DNA of 64,000 bases, from assembly GCA_002633025.1 (NCBI GenBank), contig NMRB01000916.1, positions 35,729-99,728 of the forward strand, read 5' to 3'. This document shows positions 9,506 to 20,957 of the stretch, piece after piece (positions within the stretch are counted from its first letter, which is position 1; the number at the start of each line of letters is the position of its first letter). Source of the DNA: Notospermus geniculatus. Its lineage: Eukaryota; Nemertea; Pilidiophora; Heteronemertea; Lineidae. A program made the position numbers and the translations under genes. The notes beneath the pieces were generated by a model. That model was not told the origin of the DNA. It did not search any database and worked only from the letters and a program-made list of their open reading frames with translations.

Positions 9506-12500
9506 CTATTGGCGAAAACGTTTTGTATCACGGATGTATCTATGCACGGCAACAACAATCAAACGATTTTCCTCCAAAGTAAGGTTAATATTGCCGTGCA
9601 ATAATACATCCAGTGAGAGGTCTTGTAACCACTGCAAGTCCTGCCTCAATAATCGACGTTGGCCATCATAACGAGGACACTCGAAGAAAAAATGACAAGT
9701 GCCCTCGAAATGATATCCACAATCACAACTGGGATTGTTTACAATGTTGCATCTAAACAGATGACCATTCAAAGTACTGCATTGGTTTCTTAATCTAGTG
9801 AGAAAAATGGATTCCGGCCTACACCCAAAACCATACCATACAGGAACTGAAACTCTATTATTTCTTGTGATAGCATATTTAAAACTAGGTAAAGTTCTTA
9901 GAGCTCTTGTTACAGGATCAACATTATTCCATAACATCACACCCCGATATGCAAATGAATTCATTGTAATACGCCTAGTAAAATTGGGTCTTCTTAGGTC
10001 TAGATTGTTCCTGAGATTGAGGTTGATCATCACCAACGTTTGGACTAATAATGTTATTTAAAAAATTGGGAGTTAGGCCCTTGTTTATTTTGAACATCAG
10101 ACATAATGACTTAGTTTCCCTTCTAGATTCCAAAGTTTGCCACCCTGTCTCTGCATAGAGTGACTGACGAGAAGCAAACTGGGTCAGTCCAGTAACCAAA
10201 CGTGCTGCCTCTAACTGTAGTTTTTCCAGTCTATCCTTTTCTCCCCGAGAGCAACCAGCCCAGACAACTGAACCATATTCCAAGATCGGACGAATATAAC
10301 TAATATACAAGGTATTAAGAGTATCTTTTTTCAGTTGGAATTGTAACTTTCGAAGGATATTTAGACGCGATTTTACTGCCTCAACGAGCATTTGCACCTG
10401 GTACGACCAGTTACATTTTGTATCAAATTTGACTCCAAGATGTTTGTGCGAGTCTACAAATTTAACTATAACATTGTCCAACCGGAGCTGCAAAGGACGG
10501 GCGAGTGCCCTCGAGGAGAAAAGCATAGCCTCTGTTTTAGGTAAATTAAAACCAATCAACCACTGCTTGGCCCAAGCACTGACCGTACGAAGATCCATAT
10601 TCATGACGAATTCTAATTGAGGAAGAGATTGAGAGGCATATCTGAGATTGGCATCATCAGCAAAGAGACCTGTATGACAAGTCAGTTCTTTATGGATATC
10701 ATTTATATAAATTAAAAACAATAAAGTTCCAAGGACTGATCCCTGAGGAACACCAGCATGGGTTTCCTGATAATAGGATAAAACATTGTTTAAGACAGTA
10801 CATTGTTGGCGATCTGCCAGATAACTTGCAAACCATGTCAATAGTGAGCCACCTATACCATACTGCTGAAGTTTAAAAAGTAACCCTTTATGCCAAACCC
10901 TGTCGAAAGCTTTGCTTGCATCCAGGAAGATAATACACATATAATTTTTTTCCTCGAGGGCTTGGCAAATCGAATGAAATATTTCAACTAGTTGATACTC
11001 AGTTGAATATCCTGGCCTGTAACCACACTGATGCTCATAAATAAGGTTATTTACATCCAAATATTCATAAACTTGTTTAAAAACTAGACGCTCCATAAGT
11101 TTACCAAGGCAACTCAAAAGACTAATTGGACGATAATTAGACACATCCTTCCTATCCCCTTTGCCCTTATAGATAGGTACAACCTGAGCAATTTTCCATG
11201 TATCAGGGAAACATCCAGTCTCCAAGGACATATTAAATAATATAGAGAGTGGTACATCAATCGTCGCTGAGAGTTCGTTCAACAACCTGTGATTGATTCT
11301 ATCATGCCCAGAAGCTTTGTTAATCGATAAGGATTTAATAGTTTTACGAATCTCATCACATTGAATAACGATGTCACCAAGAAAGCTTTGAGTAAGTGAA
11401 GTAAAGGTTGGTAGAGTAACGTTGGAGTCATCTACATTGGATACATTACAAAAATGCTAATTTAAAAATTCCACCTTTTCCCTATCGTCGCTTGCTATTA
11501 CAACTGTACCATTCTCTACTTTTTCCAAAATTGAAATATTTCCATCATCGGATGTTCCCCTCATAAGGGATTTTGCAATTTTCCAGAACTGTTTGGGGTT
11601 GGAACTCGGACTTCCGATAGAATCACACAGGCCTTCATAATACTTCTTCTTTGCTGTCCTTTTTTTATTATTTATCATGTTCCGTAGACGTTTATATTTT
11701 ATTAAATCTTGAGCTTTCCCTGACCTAAGTGCAATACGTCTTGTTCTATCACGTTGTCTTATTAATCTACGTAACTCTGAAGTGAACCAAGGTTTGTCAT
11801 TCGGTCTCACAACAATAGTATAATGTGGTATATATTCACTAATCATTGTATTTAGTATATTATAAAATTTTCTACAAGCAACATTTATATTTTGACTTAT
11901 CCGCAGTTCAGGTAGCCACGGATAATTTAATACAGCATTGTTGAAGGCCGTAAAGTCTGCTTGTTCATACCGCCAAACAGTTCTGGAAAAAGAAGTGTTA
12001 TTCATAATGTAATAACGTAATGATACAGACGTAGCGTCATGATCACTTAGATCTCTTGGGATTGGAATAACCGAAGAGGTTGCAATATTGTATAGGTCAC
12101 TCACAATAACAGGATCTAAAAGTGTGGCTGAAGTGTCGGTTGTTCTTGTTGGTTCATCAATTAGACTATACAAATTAAGAGTGTCAATCAGATCCCTAAG
12201 ATGATGATACCGCCGTGGATTTAATAGGTCATCATTGAGATCACCATTAAGTACAATGAGGATGTTTTCATTTAAGGCCTCACGGATACTAGTTTCCAGA
12301 TGATGCCAGAAATCACCAGATGCAGCTTGAGATCTATAAACAGTACATAAAAGAAAACGATTATGTTTGTGTTCTATTTCAACCCAGATCATTTCACAGT
12401 TATGGTGTTCAAGGTCACGACGGCGATGGGACAGAAACTGGTTTGATATATATATGGCAACACCACCCCCAACACCATTCCTATCGTTCCGATAGGGTTC

Positions 12501-13019
12501 CTTATAGCCTTTGAAATCAATGTGCTGATTCGAAACATTTTGGTCCAGGTGTGTCTCCGTGAAGCATAATACATGATGCTCATCAATGAAATCAGTGACG
12601 GCCTCAATTTTGTTCCTGAGGCTCCTAACATTAAGATGAAAGATACCTAGTAATGGTTGATCTATACTTTCGGGACCAGGATTTCTTTCCACACCCCCTG
12701 CCAACATAATAAGCATTAACTTATTAGGCGTCTCGATATTATACTGGATTTGCCCAGGATGGAAATATCTGACATTAGAACCTCCGTTATTGACCCAAAT
12801 CATATCCAGGTCGCCACTGATTCCATTGATCAGCAGATAAGATGCTATCAGGGCCATACATATGATGATAGACAATATAATAGGAAAAGGCATCAACCAA
12901 CCACACAGAAAACATCTCTGTAACCTGCAAAACAAACCGAATGATTTAATTTCCCTCACAGTAGTATGAGAATTAAATAAACCGATTGCTATCCTGTGGG
13001 CGACTATATCATTACCCAT
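9506..13019 (-). pseudogene. LINE polyprotein: endonuclease plus reverse transcriptase, inactivated
   Basis: This copies the element's RNA into DNA at a nicked target. The N-terminal frame (13019 to 11457) has a hydrophobic segment at residues ~41-66, a 2A-like motif at 101-116, and then an apurinic-type endonuclease with NVRSLRNK, FTETHLD, NGDLNDD and LSDHD. An in-frame TAG at 11457-11459 interrupts it; the same frame then runs on to 9975 with YRPISLLSCLGKLMER, LDASKAFDRVWH, VPQGSVLGTLLF and FADDANLR (the YADD box). A frameshift near 10036-10045 moves the last ~170 residues, with SCDCGYHFEGTCHFFFEC, to another frame ending at 9506. With only two lesions in about 1170 codons it is a fairly young copy. 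It is not expected to be autonomous. Confidence 0.9.
12672..12719 (-). other. 2A-like ribosome-skipping motif in LINE, Asp replaced by Gly
   Basis: Residues 101-116 of the LINE protein read LMLIMLAGGVERNPGP. The 2A consensus ends [G]D[VI]ExNPGP; here the Asp is Gly (codon GGT, one transition from GAT). It follows a hydrophobic leader and precedes the endonuclease. 2A-like sequences at this place are known from APE-type LINEs of sea urchin, lancelet and molluscs. The substitution probably weakens skipping. Confidence 0.75.
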
Positions 13020-13420
13020 AATCTACGATAGATGATGGAGTTGGACACTCAACACCACAGGAAGCAGTACGGCATAACCCACACAAAACCCAACAAGATG
13101 GCTGACTCGTGAAGTAATCAAAAGTGACATCAATATAGACAGGTAACATGAAGAAGAACAAAAAGAGATACTTGAAGAGTATGGCATTGGTCATTTACAC
13201 TTACAGGATCGAGAGCACCAGCAAACAAGGAACCTACAGATTCACAACTCAACTTCATGTCAAGATCAAATTTCAAAGGTATAATACAAAATACAAGTTG
13301 AACGCCCACCAAATTATGCCCGTACACAAACATACTGAACACATTACTCCAACACGAATTATCACACTCTACTACAATCCCATTTCAACAGAAGTATTGA
13401 ATCGTGAACTACAATACTAA

Positions 13421-14060
13421 AGTGTAAACTTTACAAACAAAGTTCAGAGTGGGAGTATTATTAGGACAAGATACCCAAATGACACCCAGTCATGAATAAG
13501 AACATATATTATTATACAAAATCTATGGTAGAAAATACCTACATCCCACGATCTGGAGGAACAGGAAACAGTAACATAATTTCATTCCATTAGCTGTTCA
13601 GCCGTAGACTAGATTGTAAACTTTACACGTCTAGAACTAGAGTGGGAGTGTCTGTTAATGCAGAAATTTCCCAATTTCCCCGAACCTAAAGTATGTAAGG
13701 TATCAAATATTAAGCAGTATCTATTGATACAAGTTAATAATACAGATTACAAGTTGTCTGTATCCCGGAATCTGGAGTATCAGAAGTCAGTATCAGAAGG
13801 ACAACTTTCTCAGGTGATCTCCAAATTGTGAGATAAAGACACGTGTATAATACAAATTACAAGTTATCTGTATCCCGGAATCTGGAGTATCAGGAGTCTG
13901 TATCAGAAGAACGAACTTTCTCAGGTGATCTCCAAATTGTGAGATAAAGACACGTGTATAATACAAATTACAAGTTATCTGTATCCCGGAATCTGGAGTA
14001 TCAGGAGTCTGTATCAGAAGGACAACTTTCTCAGGTGATCTCCAAATTGTGAGACAAAGT
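13421..14060. repeat. Tandem monomers upstream of LINE
   Basis: Three units of about 110-111 bases (from 13741, 13861 and 13972), built around TATCCCGGAATCTGGAGTAT, end at about 14060. Two looser, longer units begin near 13421 and 13608 (TGTAAACTTTACA ... GAGTGGGAGT). They sit where the LINE 5' UTR should be, and tandem 5' monomers occur in some LINEs, so they may be its promoter units. That is inference. Confidence 0.6.
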
Positions 14061-14752
14061 AGAGATAGAGGCATATCACCCACTCATTCTTTGTGGCGCC
14101 CTGTATATTTCAGTGCATGACATCCAATCAAATTCGGCCTCATCAAGATGGTTACCGTGGTTACCATACTGAGTTGCATCCTCAAACTCAAAATAAAACG
14201 TTTTAAAAAACTCCCGCCTTCGTCAGAAGTTGAGAGTGGAAAGATGCTAATCAAACATTTTATTTATATGGCCTTACACGTGCGAGGTCTACCTAATCGA
14301 TCTTGGGAATTCTCGATTCCTTCATTTCTTGATTTCTCTGTTTACCAATACCCGGTTACACATCCTATCCCTAGGTTTGTCAACCTGGACAATCAAGAGA
14401 TAATCATTTTCAACATCAGGTCCTCCATCATAACGTAATCAACATTACGGTTGTCTCTGTCACGCTTTTGTCTGATGCCGTAACCTGGTAACTCGGCTAC
14501 TAAGTAAAACCCAGAGCAATGGAATAGGTTCTATCAAAAATAGATAAGATATTTTTGGTTTTATCCTTAGGTTTTCATACCCTAGGAATCGAATGGACTG
14601 ACAACATTTGATCTGAGATTTTGGGAGTCATGAACCAAGTGTTAGTTCATGCCTGCTATTTAAAATTATCAGCCTCACGCGTCCGTGTGATTGAGATATT
14701 ATGAGATTTTAATATATCTCTGCCTGTGGTAGAGATAGAGGCATATCACCCA
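14060..14752. repeat. Segment flanked by 23-bp direct repeats
   Basis: TAGAGATAGAGGCATATCAC plus CCA occurs identically at 14060-14082 and 14730-14752. The 650 bases between hold the right inverted arm and CCTAGG-rich sequence. The repeat may record an insertion, a slippage duplication, or the end of the outer element. Confidence 0.6.
14090..14358. repeat. Right arm of the 6-kb inverted repeat
   Basis: Reverse complement of 8308-8597, including GGTTACCGTGGTTACCAT and AACGTTTTAAAAAACTCC. Similar identity along the whole arm shows that one unit was opened up by the hairpin and LINE insertions. Confidence 0.75.
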
Positions 14753-15030
14753 TACTGATGTTATTGAGGATGCCCATTTCGATTACGCAATGACCTTGGT
14801 GATCAAAGGTCAAGGTCATGTTCAAACAGGCTGAATTAGCTGAATTAGCCATCCCCGATAGGTTTACTCAAGGATCCCTGTTCCAGTTACGCAATACTTC
14901 TCAAGGTCAGAGGTCAAAGTCACACAACCGTCACAGATAACATGAGGTATGTCAGAACCTGGTGATGGAGGAAGCCTAAAAAACCTTTACCTACGCCTCG
15001 ATTATCAAGGACGAACTTTCAGATAATGCG
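14753..15030. other. Intergenic, AGGTCA-rich
   Basis: No gene. CAAAGGTCAAGGTCATG near 14800 and CAAGGTCAGAGGTCAAAGTCA near 14893 repeat the AGGTCA half-site found in several repeat families here. Confidence 0.4.
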
Positions 15031-15952
15031 TGACGTCAGTGTAGTGTAAAATGCACTGCGCTCTATCTGAATACATTAGAGCTCTCCCTGCATTTTTTTT
15101 CAATGTGTGCTGAAAACTAGGCCATAATGAGGGCGGCGCTGTACTAGCACCACACGGCGTCGCTGCGAGCACTGTGACCAAACTATCTCCAGGCATCGAT
15201 TGTCTTCACTCTGGCGCTTACAATCTCTGCCACCAAACGCCGGAATACTTACTCTCCTTCCGCAGCAAGAAAAACAGTGCGTATGAAAATATCAACAACT
15301 ACTATCTTATCATCGTTTATTTCACAGTAACATTATGTTTTTGTAATTGTTGCAACATTTAAGAGTATGAAAGGTATAATTAAATTTTGTAAGTTTGTGC
15401 CTGAATAAAAATGCCAAAAATCCTGGCAAATGGAAAGTTGGTGATGCGGCCATTTGGTGGCAATGGTATCACCAGCGCAGCGGAAGTTGATACCGATTGT
15501 GCGCAGCATGGTGACCAAAATGTCGTTTTCCTATATTTATTTCCATTTATTTCTGGCATGAAAATAACCCGTTTGTTTTGGTCACCCGACAGTGAAACTT
15601 GCATATGAAACTAGCAGATGAAATTTTCTTTTAATCTCATTACGTTTTTTTTAAATAAGAGATACGATGGGGATAATAGCAACGTTTTTATGTCATTATC
15701 TCTGTTGAAAAATGTACAGGTCATTTTCTCATGACGCAACGTCAACACCTAAAATGACGTCAATGACGTCGCTAAGGTCACATCGCTCGCAGCGCCGACC
15801 TGTCGGGATAAAATATTGCGCCATCCCCATTCTCTGAAGTATGTATGAGGCAAGCATTTTGGGGACCTTCACGAGCTATGAGACATCTATGTTCACTCTC
15901 CTAACATTTTGAAAATATCATAAAATTCAATACAGTGGGGCTTTAAAACCCA
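15031..15952. repeat. Dispersed repeat interrupted by a second element
   Basis: 15031-15123 and 15831-15952 together are the reverse complement of the uninterrupted copy at 19632-19850. The 707 bases between (15124-15830) are therefore an insertion. It has imperfect inverted ends containing GCTGCGAGC..TGTGACC and shares about 320 bases (15490-15810) with 48285-48605. No open frame is convincing. Confidence 0.6.
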
Positions 15953-16610
15953 TGAATAAACAACCTCAGGGCTTAACGTTGGTTTGTTAAGCCCTGGCTT
16001 CAGAACCGAATACCTCGGCTGTGATTGGCTATCGGCGTGACGCCACACCCAATTTGAAATACACAGGAAAATGGATTAAAATATGGTTTATTTATTTTAT
16101 TTTTCATATCATAGCAAACATTATTCTTTCTGATGATAGACGTAAATGTTCATAATACAGTTTAATGAAAATACATGTATATTTTTTTACAATCATTACT
16201 GTAACCGAGTTTGAAATAAGCGTTGGGGACGAGGTGTCAAGAATCTTGGAAGTAAATCCAGGGTCTAACGACCGAAGACGAAAATGACCTCGTCCCAAGG
16301 CAAAATCAGAAGAAATTTTGAGCTAGATCCTGGGGACGAGGTTGATGATTAAAAACATTCTTATTGGACTTGAGTTTGTAAGGCGAGGCAGCCTCTTTGA
16401 CGTGGAGAGATATTCGTCTTCCATATAGACAAGACAAGTCAGGGAAGGGAGGACAAGTTGACAATGGCTTGCCTGGACATTGTCGTGTTGATGATCCTGA
16501 TGATAACCTCAAGCTCAGCAACTCTGCTTCGCTGTTCATCCATACCAGGTAAGCTGGCACGAATTAACCCGAGGCGATGGTCTTGGTTGCAACACCAAAC
16601 CCGCGAGGGT
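15953..16610. other. Intergenic, no gene seen
   Basis: Short GGGGACGAGGT words recur in both orientations near 16225-16340, suggesting an old inverted-repeat element. No coding region. Confidence 0.4.
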
Positions 16611-16881
16611 CAGTGGCGGACCCAGGAGTTGCCGAACGGGGGGAGGGCGTGGAATGGGCAAGCCCCATTCCCTGAGCACCGAAGGCGCGAAGCCCCGAAA
16701 ATTTGGTGGTAAAAGTGCCGGAAACGCGATTTCCTGGCACCTAGGCAGGCCAAATTGAACTTCCTTGTTACTGAAAATCAGCGGTCTGATTATATGCCCT
16801 CCAAAATTTTTTGCTGCTCAGCGGCTGAACGGGGCGGGAGGGGGGGGGGTGGGCGTGCGCCGGGCATGCCCCCCTTGGATC
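16611..16881. mobile_element. hAT-like MITE, right end at an assembly join
   Basis: The left end CAGTGGCGGACCCAGGA is the common hAT MITE terminus. The interior is G-rich (GGGGGGGGGG near 16836). The expected right terminus is cut by a single N at 16881 (CTTGGATCN), so the target duplication cannot be checked. Confidence 0.55.
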
Positions 16882-17600
16882 NTCCTCATTAGAAGCACCA
16901 ATGATAAAAATTTGGAGAGGATCCACTCATCAGTTCATGAGTTATTGCACTTTTTGTGTTTTTGGTTTCCGCCACCTGGTGGCCAAGCTAAGAGTCAAAT
17001 CGGACCGAAACTTGGGGTCATAGGTCATCTGACCTAGGGGTATATATGTACCAAATTTCAGGTCAATAGCACCTGCGGTTACGAAACGTGCCACTTAAAG
17101 GCAAAATTTTGAACTTTGACCTCTGTGACCTTGAAAAGTAGGTCAAACCAAAAACCCGTTATATATCTGAGGCTGGGTTTACATTGAGGCACACGCGACA
17201 CGAACACGGAGACGAACAAAGGTTTCATGGTGATGAATCCTTTGTGAAGCCATTGTTCGCCTGCGTGTCGGTGTCGCGTGTGCCTCGATGTAAACCCAGC
17301 CTAATGTACCCTCATTAGATACACGTATGATAAAAATTTGGAGGTGATCCAGTCATTAGTTCAGGAGTTATTGCAATGCACTTTTTGTGTTTTTGGTTTG
17401 CGCCACCTGGTGGCCAAGCTAAGAGTCGAATCGGACCGAAACTTGGTATCATAGGTCACCTGACCTAGGGGTATATATAATATGTACCAAGTTTCAGATC
17501 AATAGCTCCAGCGGTTACGAAACGTGCCCTGCTAACGGAACACGACGGACGCCGACGACGACGGACGACGGACGCAGACCCACGACAAGAGCTCACCCTA
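16882..17600. repeat. Dispersed GCCACCTGGTGGCCA / AGGTCA repeat
   Basis: Two copies, around 16905-17100 and 17325-17530, share GCCACCTGGTGGCCAAGCTA, AGGTCAYCTGACCTAGGGGT and GCGGTTACGAAACGTGCC. Related copies lie at 18890-19115 and, on the other strand, at 35370-35660 and 41455-41735. A MITE (17170-17302) sits inside. No coding capacity. Confidence 0.65.
17170..17302. mobile_element. Small MITE, ~50-bp ends
   Basis: AGGCTGGGTTTACATTGAGG at the left is mirrored by TGTAAACCCAGCCT at the right; pairing continues through CACACGCGACAC. It has inserted in the dispersed AGGTCA repeat. Confidence 0.8.
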
Positions 17601-17623
17601 GGTGAGCTAAAAATGTGACATTA

Positions 17624-18139
17624 GGGCCGTTTACACGACAGGCAAAAATCCACATACGATCCGATCGAATCCGATTGTGGTTCAAAACTCTTGCGTGTAA
17701 ACGCTACCCAATGTGGTATAATGTAGTTCAATGTGGATTTAAAATGAACCGCCGATTTTCCTGGTCCCGAGACCATATTCGACCGCATTAGACCACATTG
17801 AACCACATACGACCAGATTCAATTTGCTCGTCTAAACGCAAATGAGACCTGAATCCGGATTCATCCTACCTACGCGCATGCGCATTGATGAGTTTACATT
17901 GGTTACACTTTCATGGACGCTATACCCGAATAGTACCACAGTAGAAGTTTTCTACCTCCACTGAGCGCATCGCTGTGGAGAGTTCCACGAGGATAATTTG
18001 AAGTCGGAATGCGACCAGATTAACGTGCCCGTGTAAACGCTACCCAAAAACTAGGACCACATCCGGTCAATTATGTGGGCCGATCGGATTGAATCGGATC
18101 GAATCTGAATGTGGTTTTTTGGCTTGTCGTCAACGGCCC
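17624..18139. mobile_element. MITE flanked by TA
   Basis: Ends GGGCCGTTTACACGACA and TGTCGTCAACGGCCC are inverted, with TA on both outer sides. The interior repeats GATCGGATTGAATCGGATCG and GTGTAAACGCTACCCAA. TA target sites fit Tc1/mariner or similar, but 2-bp evidence is weak. Confidence 0.65.
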
Positions 18140-18459
18140 TATAGAAAAGTTCTTTTACTAATCACAGTTCTCCTTCACGAGGCCGAAATGGCAGCCATTT
18201 TGAAATGGTGACGCAATGCATCGCGCGTGTGTAAACTGCACTGAACATCGTGGCGAAATGAATTGTGTTTTGAGAAAGCAATCCATTACATTGGCATTGT
18301 GCGAAAAAATGATGATAGGAGAAAGATAACAACAAGAAAGATGAAATGGTCCATGGACCATGTGCTCACTGGGTTGGACATAATAGTCTAATGACAGAGG
18401 GATGTACATATCAGTTACGAGCGATCTGGGTCAAGTCATTCCCAGGTAGGACTTTGATG
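18140..18459. other. Intergenic; partial copy of a hairpin repeat
   Basis: GAAATGGTCCATGGACCATGTGCTCAC (18343-18368) also occurs in the hairpin at 52144-52314. No gene. Confidence 0.45.
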
Positions 18460-19120
18460 ACTTTTGGGTTATGCCACCTGGCGGCCATATTGGATGTCCG
18501 ATCGGGCTGGAACTTCACAGGCACATAAAGGTCATCTGCAGGGGGCCACATAGCACATTGGAGCACTTCGGGGAAGTCGTTCCTGAGTTACAGCACTTTG
18601 ATGATTTTTGGGTTATGCCACCTGGTGGCCATCTTTGAAGTCAAATCAGGCCGAAATTTGACGTGCCTGTAAAGGTCATCTAGATGGAGGTAAATATTAA
18701 ATTGGAGCACTCTGCGTCAAGCCGTTCCCGAGTAATAGCACTTACTTGATTTTCAGGTTACGCCACCTGGCGGCCATACTGGATGTCCAATCGGGCCGAA
18801 ACTTGGTATTTTATAAGTTACCCCTCCAATGCATGTTTATGCAAGATATGAAGTCGCTCGGTGAAATTATGACAAACTGTGGCAGGTTCGTCACTTTTGT
18901 CGAACTTTGACCTCTGTGACCTTGAACAGTAGGTCAAATCAAAAACCCGTTATATAATGTATGTTATGTATGCTTATTAGCTACACCTATGATAAAAATT
19001 TGGAGATGATCTAGTCATTTGTTGAGGAGTTATTGCCTTTTTTGTGTTTTTGGTTTCCGCCACCTGGTGGCCAAACTGAGAGTCGAATGGGACCGAAACT
19101 TGCATTCGGAACTTCCGAAG
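18460..19120. repeat. ~142-bp tandem repeat, same superfamily as 16882-17600
   Basis: GCCACCTGGYGGCCAT recurs near 18475, 18617 and 18759, with TCGGGCYGGAACTT and AAGGTCATCTGCAG-like words between. A fourth related unit carries CCGCCACCTGGTGGCCAAAC near 19058. Units are diverged; no coding. Confidence 0.6.
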
Positions 19121-19631
19121 GCAACTGCTCGGCAATTTCCGTAGACACTCGCATTTCCCCTCGGACACAATTCCAAGGCGGCCATCTTGAATGCGCAGTG
19201 ATTGCCTTGAGTTTCTGTGGCTTTGGATGCGGTCGCCTCATCACACCTTGCGCATGAACGAAATAGGCATAAGGGGCACAGTCCGCGTGAGCTACTGCGA
19301 AACTAATGTATTAGGCCAGCCCTGCATACCACCATATATAAATACACACAACACACCTGGATGACCTAATTTCTGTCCGCAGTGAAGTACACCTGACTGC
19401 GGACAAGATTTTGCAGTAGCTCACGCGGTGTGTGTCCCTAATGGTCACACAAAAACGTTGCGTTACTGATCAATAATTGGCAGATTGGGTGAGATATCGG
19501 TAAGTTTACATGTATATATAATATGCATCAACTTATCCAGGAAATAAGCTTGGATATCTTAGCAGGCCAAAATTCGGCGAAAATAGTCCCACGGTTGGTC
19601 ACGTGGGTTTGTTGATAACGTCACATCGGGG
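19121..19631. other. Intergenic, no gene seen
   Basis: Contains paired words GCAGTAGCTCACGCG and GCGTGAGCTACTGC (about 19285-19425), possibly a decayed hairpin element. Confidence 0.35.
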
Positions 19632-19850
19632 TTTAAAGCCCCACTGTAATGAATTTTACGATATTTTCAAAATGTTAGGAGAGTGCACATAGAGGTCTCA
19701 TAGCTCGTGAAGGTCTCCAAAATGCTTGCCCGACACGTACTTCAGAGAATCAAGGCCTAGTTTTCAGCACGCATTGAAAAAACCCCAGGGAGAGCTCTAA
19801 TGTATTCAGCAGAGCGTGGTACATTTTACACTNTGGAAGTGAAATAGGCC
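19632..19850. repeat. Uninterrupted copy of the 15031-15952 repeat
   Basis: Runs from GGTTTAAAGCCCCACTGTAA to ACATTTTACAC. It shows the pre-insertion junction (CAAGGCCTAG) of the interrupted copy. A single N lies at 19833. Confidence 0.65.
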
Positions 19851-20312
19851 TACTGAGCAGCAGGTTTGGAGATGTCAAATGCAGGCCTTATTGTGTTGCC
19901 ACGTCCAGAACTGTTTTTGTTTTGTGACCGTTTTTATTGATCACCCTGTATACACACTGCTCTCTCCCACACAATGGGCATACATACATTATTCGAAGGT
20001 TGTTCCGACTAAAACTACGTCATCAAAATCTGAGCTGTTGAACCGCCTGACTTTCTAATCATTTATACACTGTACAGCCCCACACAATGTGTACATCATA
20101 AGCCGGCGGCGAAAACCCATGACGTCACGAAAACCTGTGCTATTCAACCGCCTGACACAATGCATACCTTCTCTGCCATACTTGACTCAGACGAGTACAG
20201 CGCTTGCAACAGTTACGTCAACAAGACTTGTGCTTTTCTAATTATCTCTGAAAACACCCAACTATCTTTAAATTCAACATCGCTTCCTCAACAGTATGAG
20301 TGAGTCACTATC

Positions 20313-20620
20313 GCTGAATCGGTTAATGTCGTCCTGGGTACACCTACCCTGGTTATTCTGGGTAATCCTTTTTGTTACCCAGGACGATCCTGGGTATAAA
20401 TAAGGTACCTTAACATTACCCAGTCTGAAATCCGTGCCATTTTCCAACTGTACACGTACCACAAACTCGGACGCAGGTGAAAAATGACGCGGATTTTAAA
20501 ACTGGGTAATGTTAAGGTACCTTATTTGTACCCATGACGATCCTGGGTAACAAAAAGGTTTACCCAGGATTACCCTGGGTAATAATGAGGTGTACCCAGG
20601 ACGACATTAACCGATTCAGC
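20313..20620. mobile_element. Non-autonomous DNA element with 9-bp target duplication
   Basis: 308 bases bounded by GCTGAATCGGTTAATGTCGT and its inverse, with arms of about 130 bases. GTCACTATC is present directly outside both ends (20304-20312, 20621-20629). The arms are filled with CCTGGGTA / TACCCAGG words. A 9-bp duplication fits Mutator-like elements among known superfamilies, but termini alone do not prove it. Confidence 0.85.
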
Positions 20621-20957
20621 GTCACTATCTACATCTTTCCCTATTATCTACTGGTGGACAGCCATAACAAAGAGCAACTTCATCCCTTGGTGCCAAACGA
20701 ACGCCTATGATCTACAAACCCAAAAATCGCCTATACTGTAAAAATATCAACAGCGATCCACAAATAGCCTTCGTCGTGTACTGCCGCCTGTCGGCGATTC
20801 CGGGATCCTTGCGTCCAGGCGGTGCAATCCAATGATGCAAAGTCGAGCGTCCAGTTCGAAAATCTGCGAGAGGTTTTCGGAAACTGTGCAATTCCTATGC
20901 AGGCACTGGAAGACTTTACAGGTGAAAATTTTCAAGTCCCCAATCAAAGGTAATGGT

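Larger units (their letters stand above)
9217..13425 (-). mobile_element. APE-type non-LTR retrotransposon (CR1/Jockey-like), near full length
   Basis: On the minus strand the order is 2A-like leader, endonuclease, reverse transcriptase, C-terminal Cys/His knuckle and a short 3' UTR ending at about 9217 against the hairpin element. The 5' boundary is unclear: the first ATG of the main frame is at 13019, and direct repeats extend to 14060 and may be its 5' UTR. One stop and one frameshift disable it. Clade assignment from motifs alone is tentative. Confidence 0.8.

Noticed and set aside
13793-14083. Repetitive 96-codon minus frame (TPDSGIQITCNLYYTR repeats)
   Set aside because: Created by reading through the 110-bp tandem repeat; start and end do not fit a gene.
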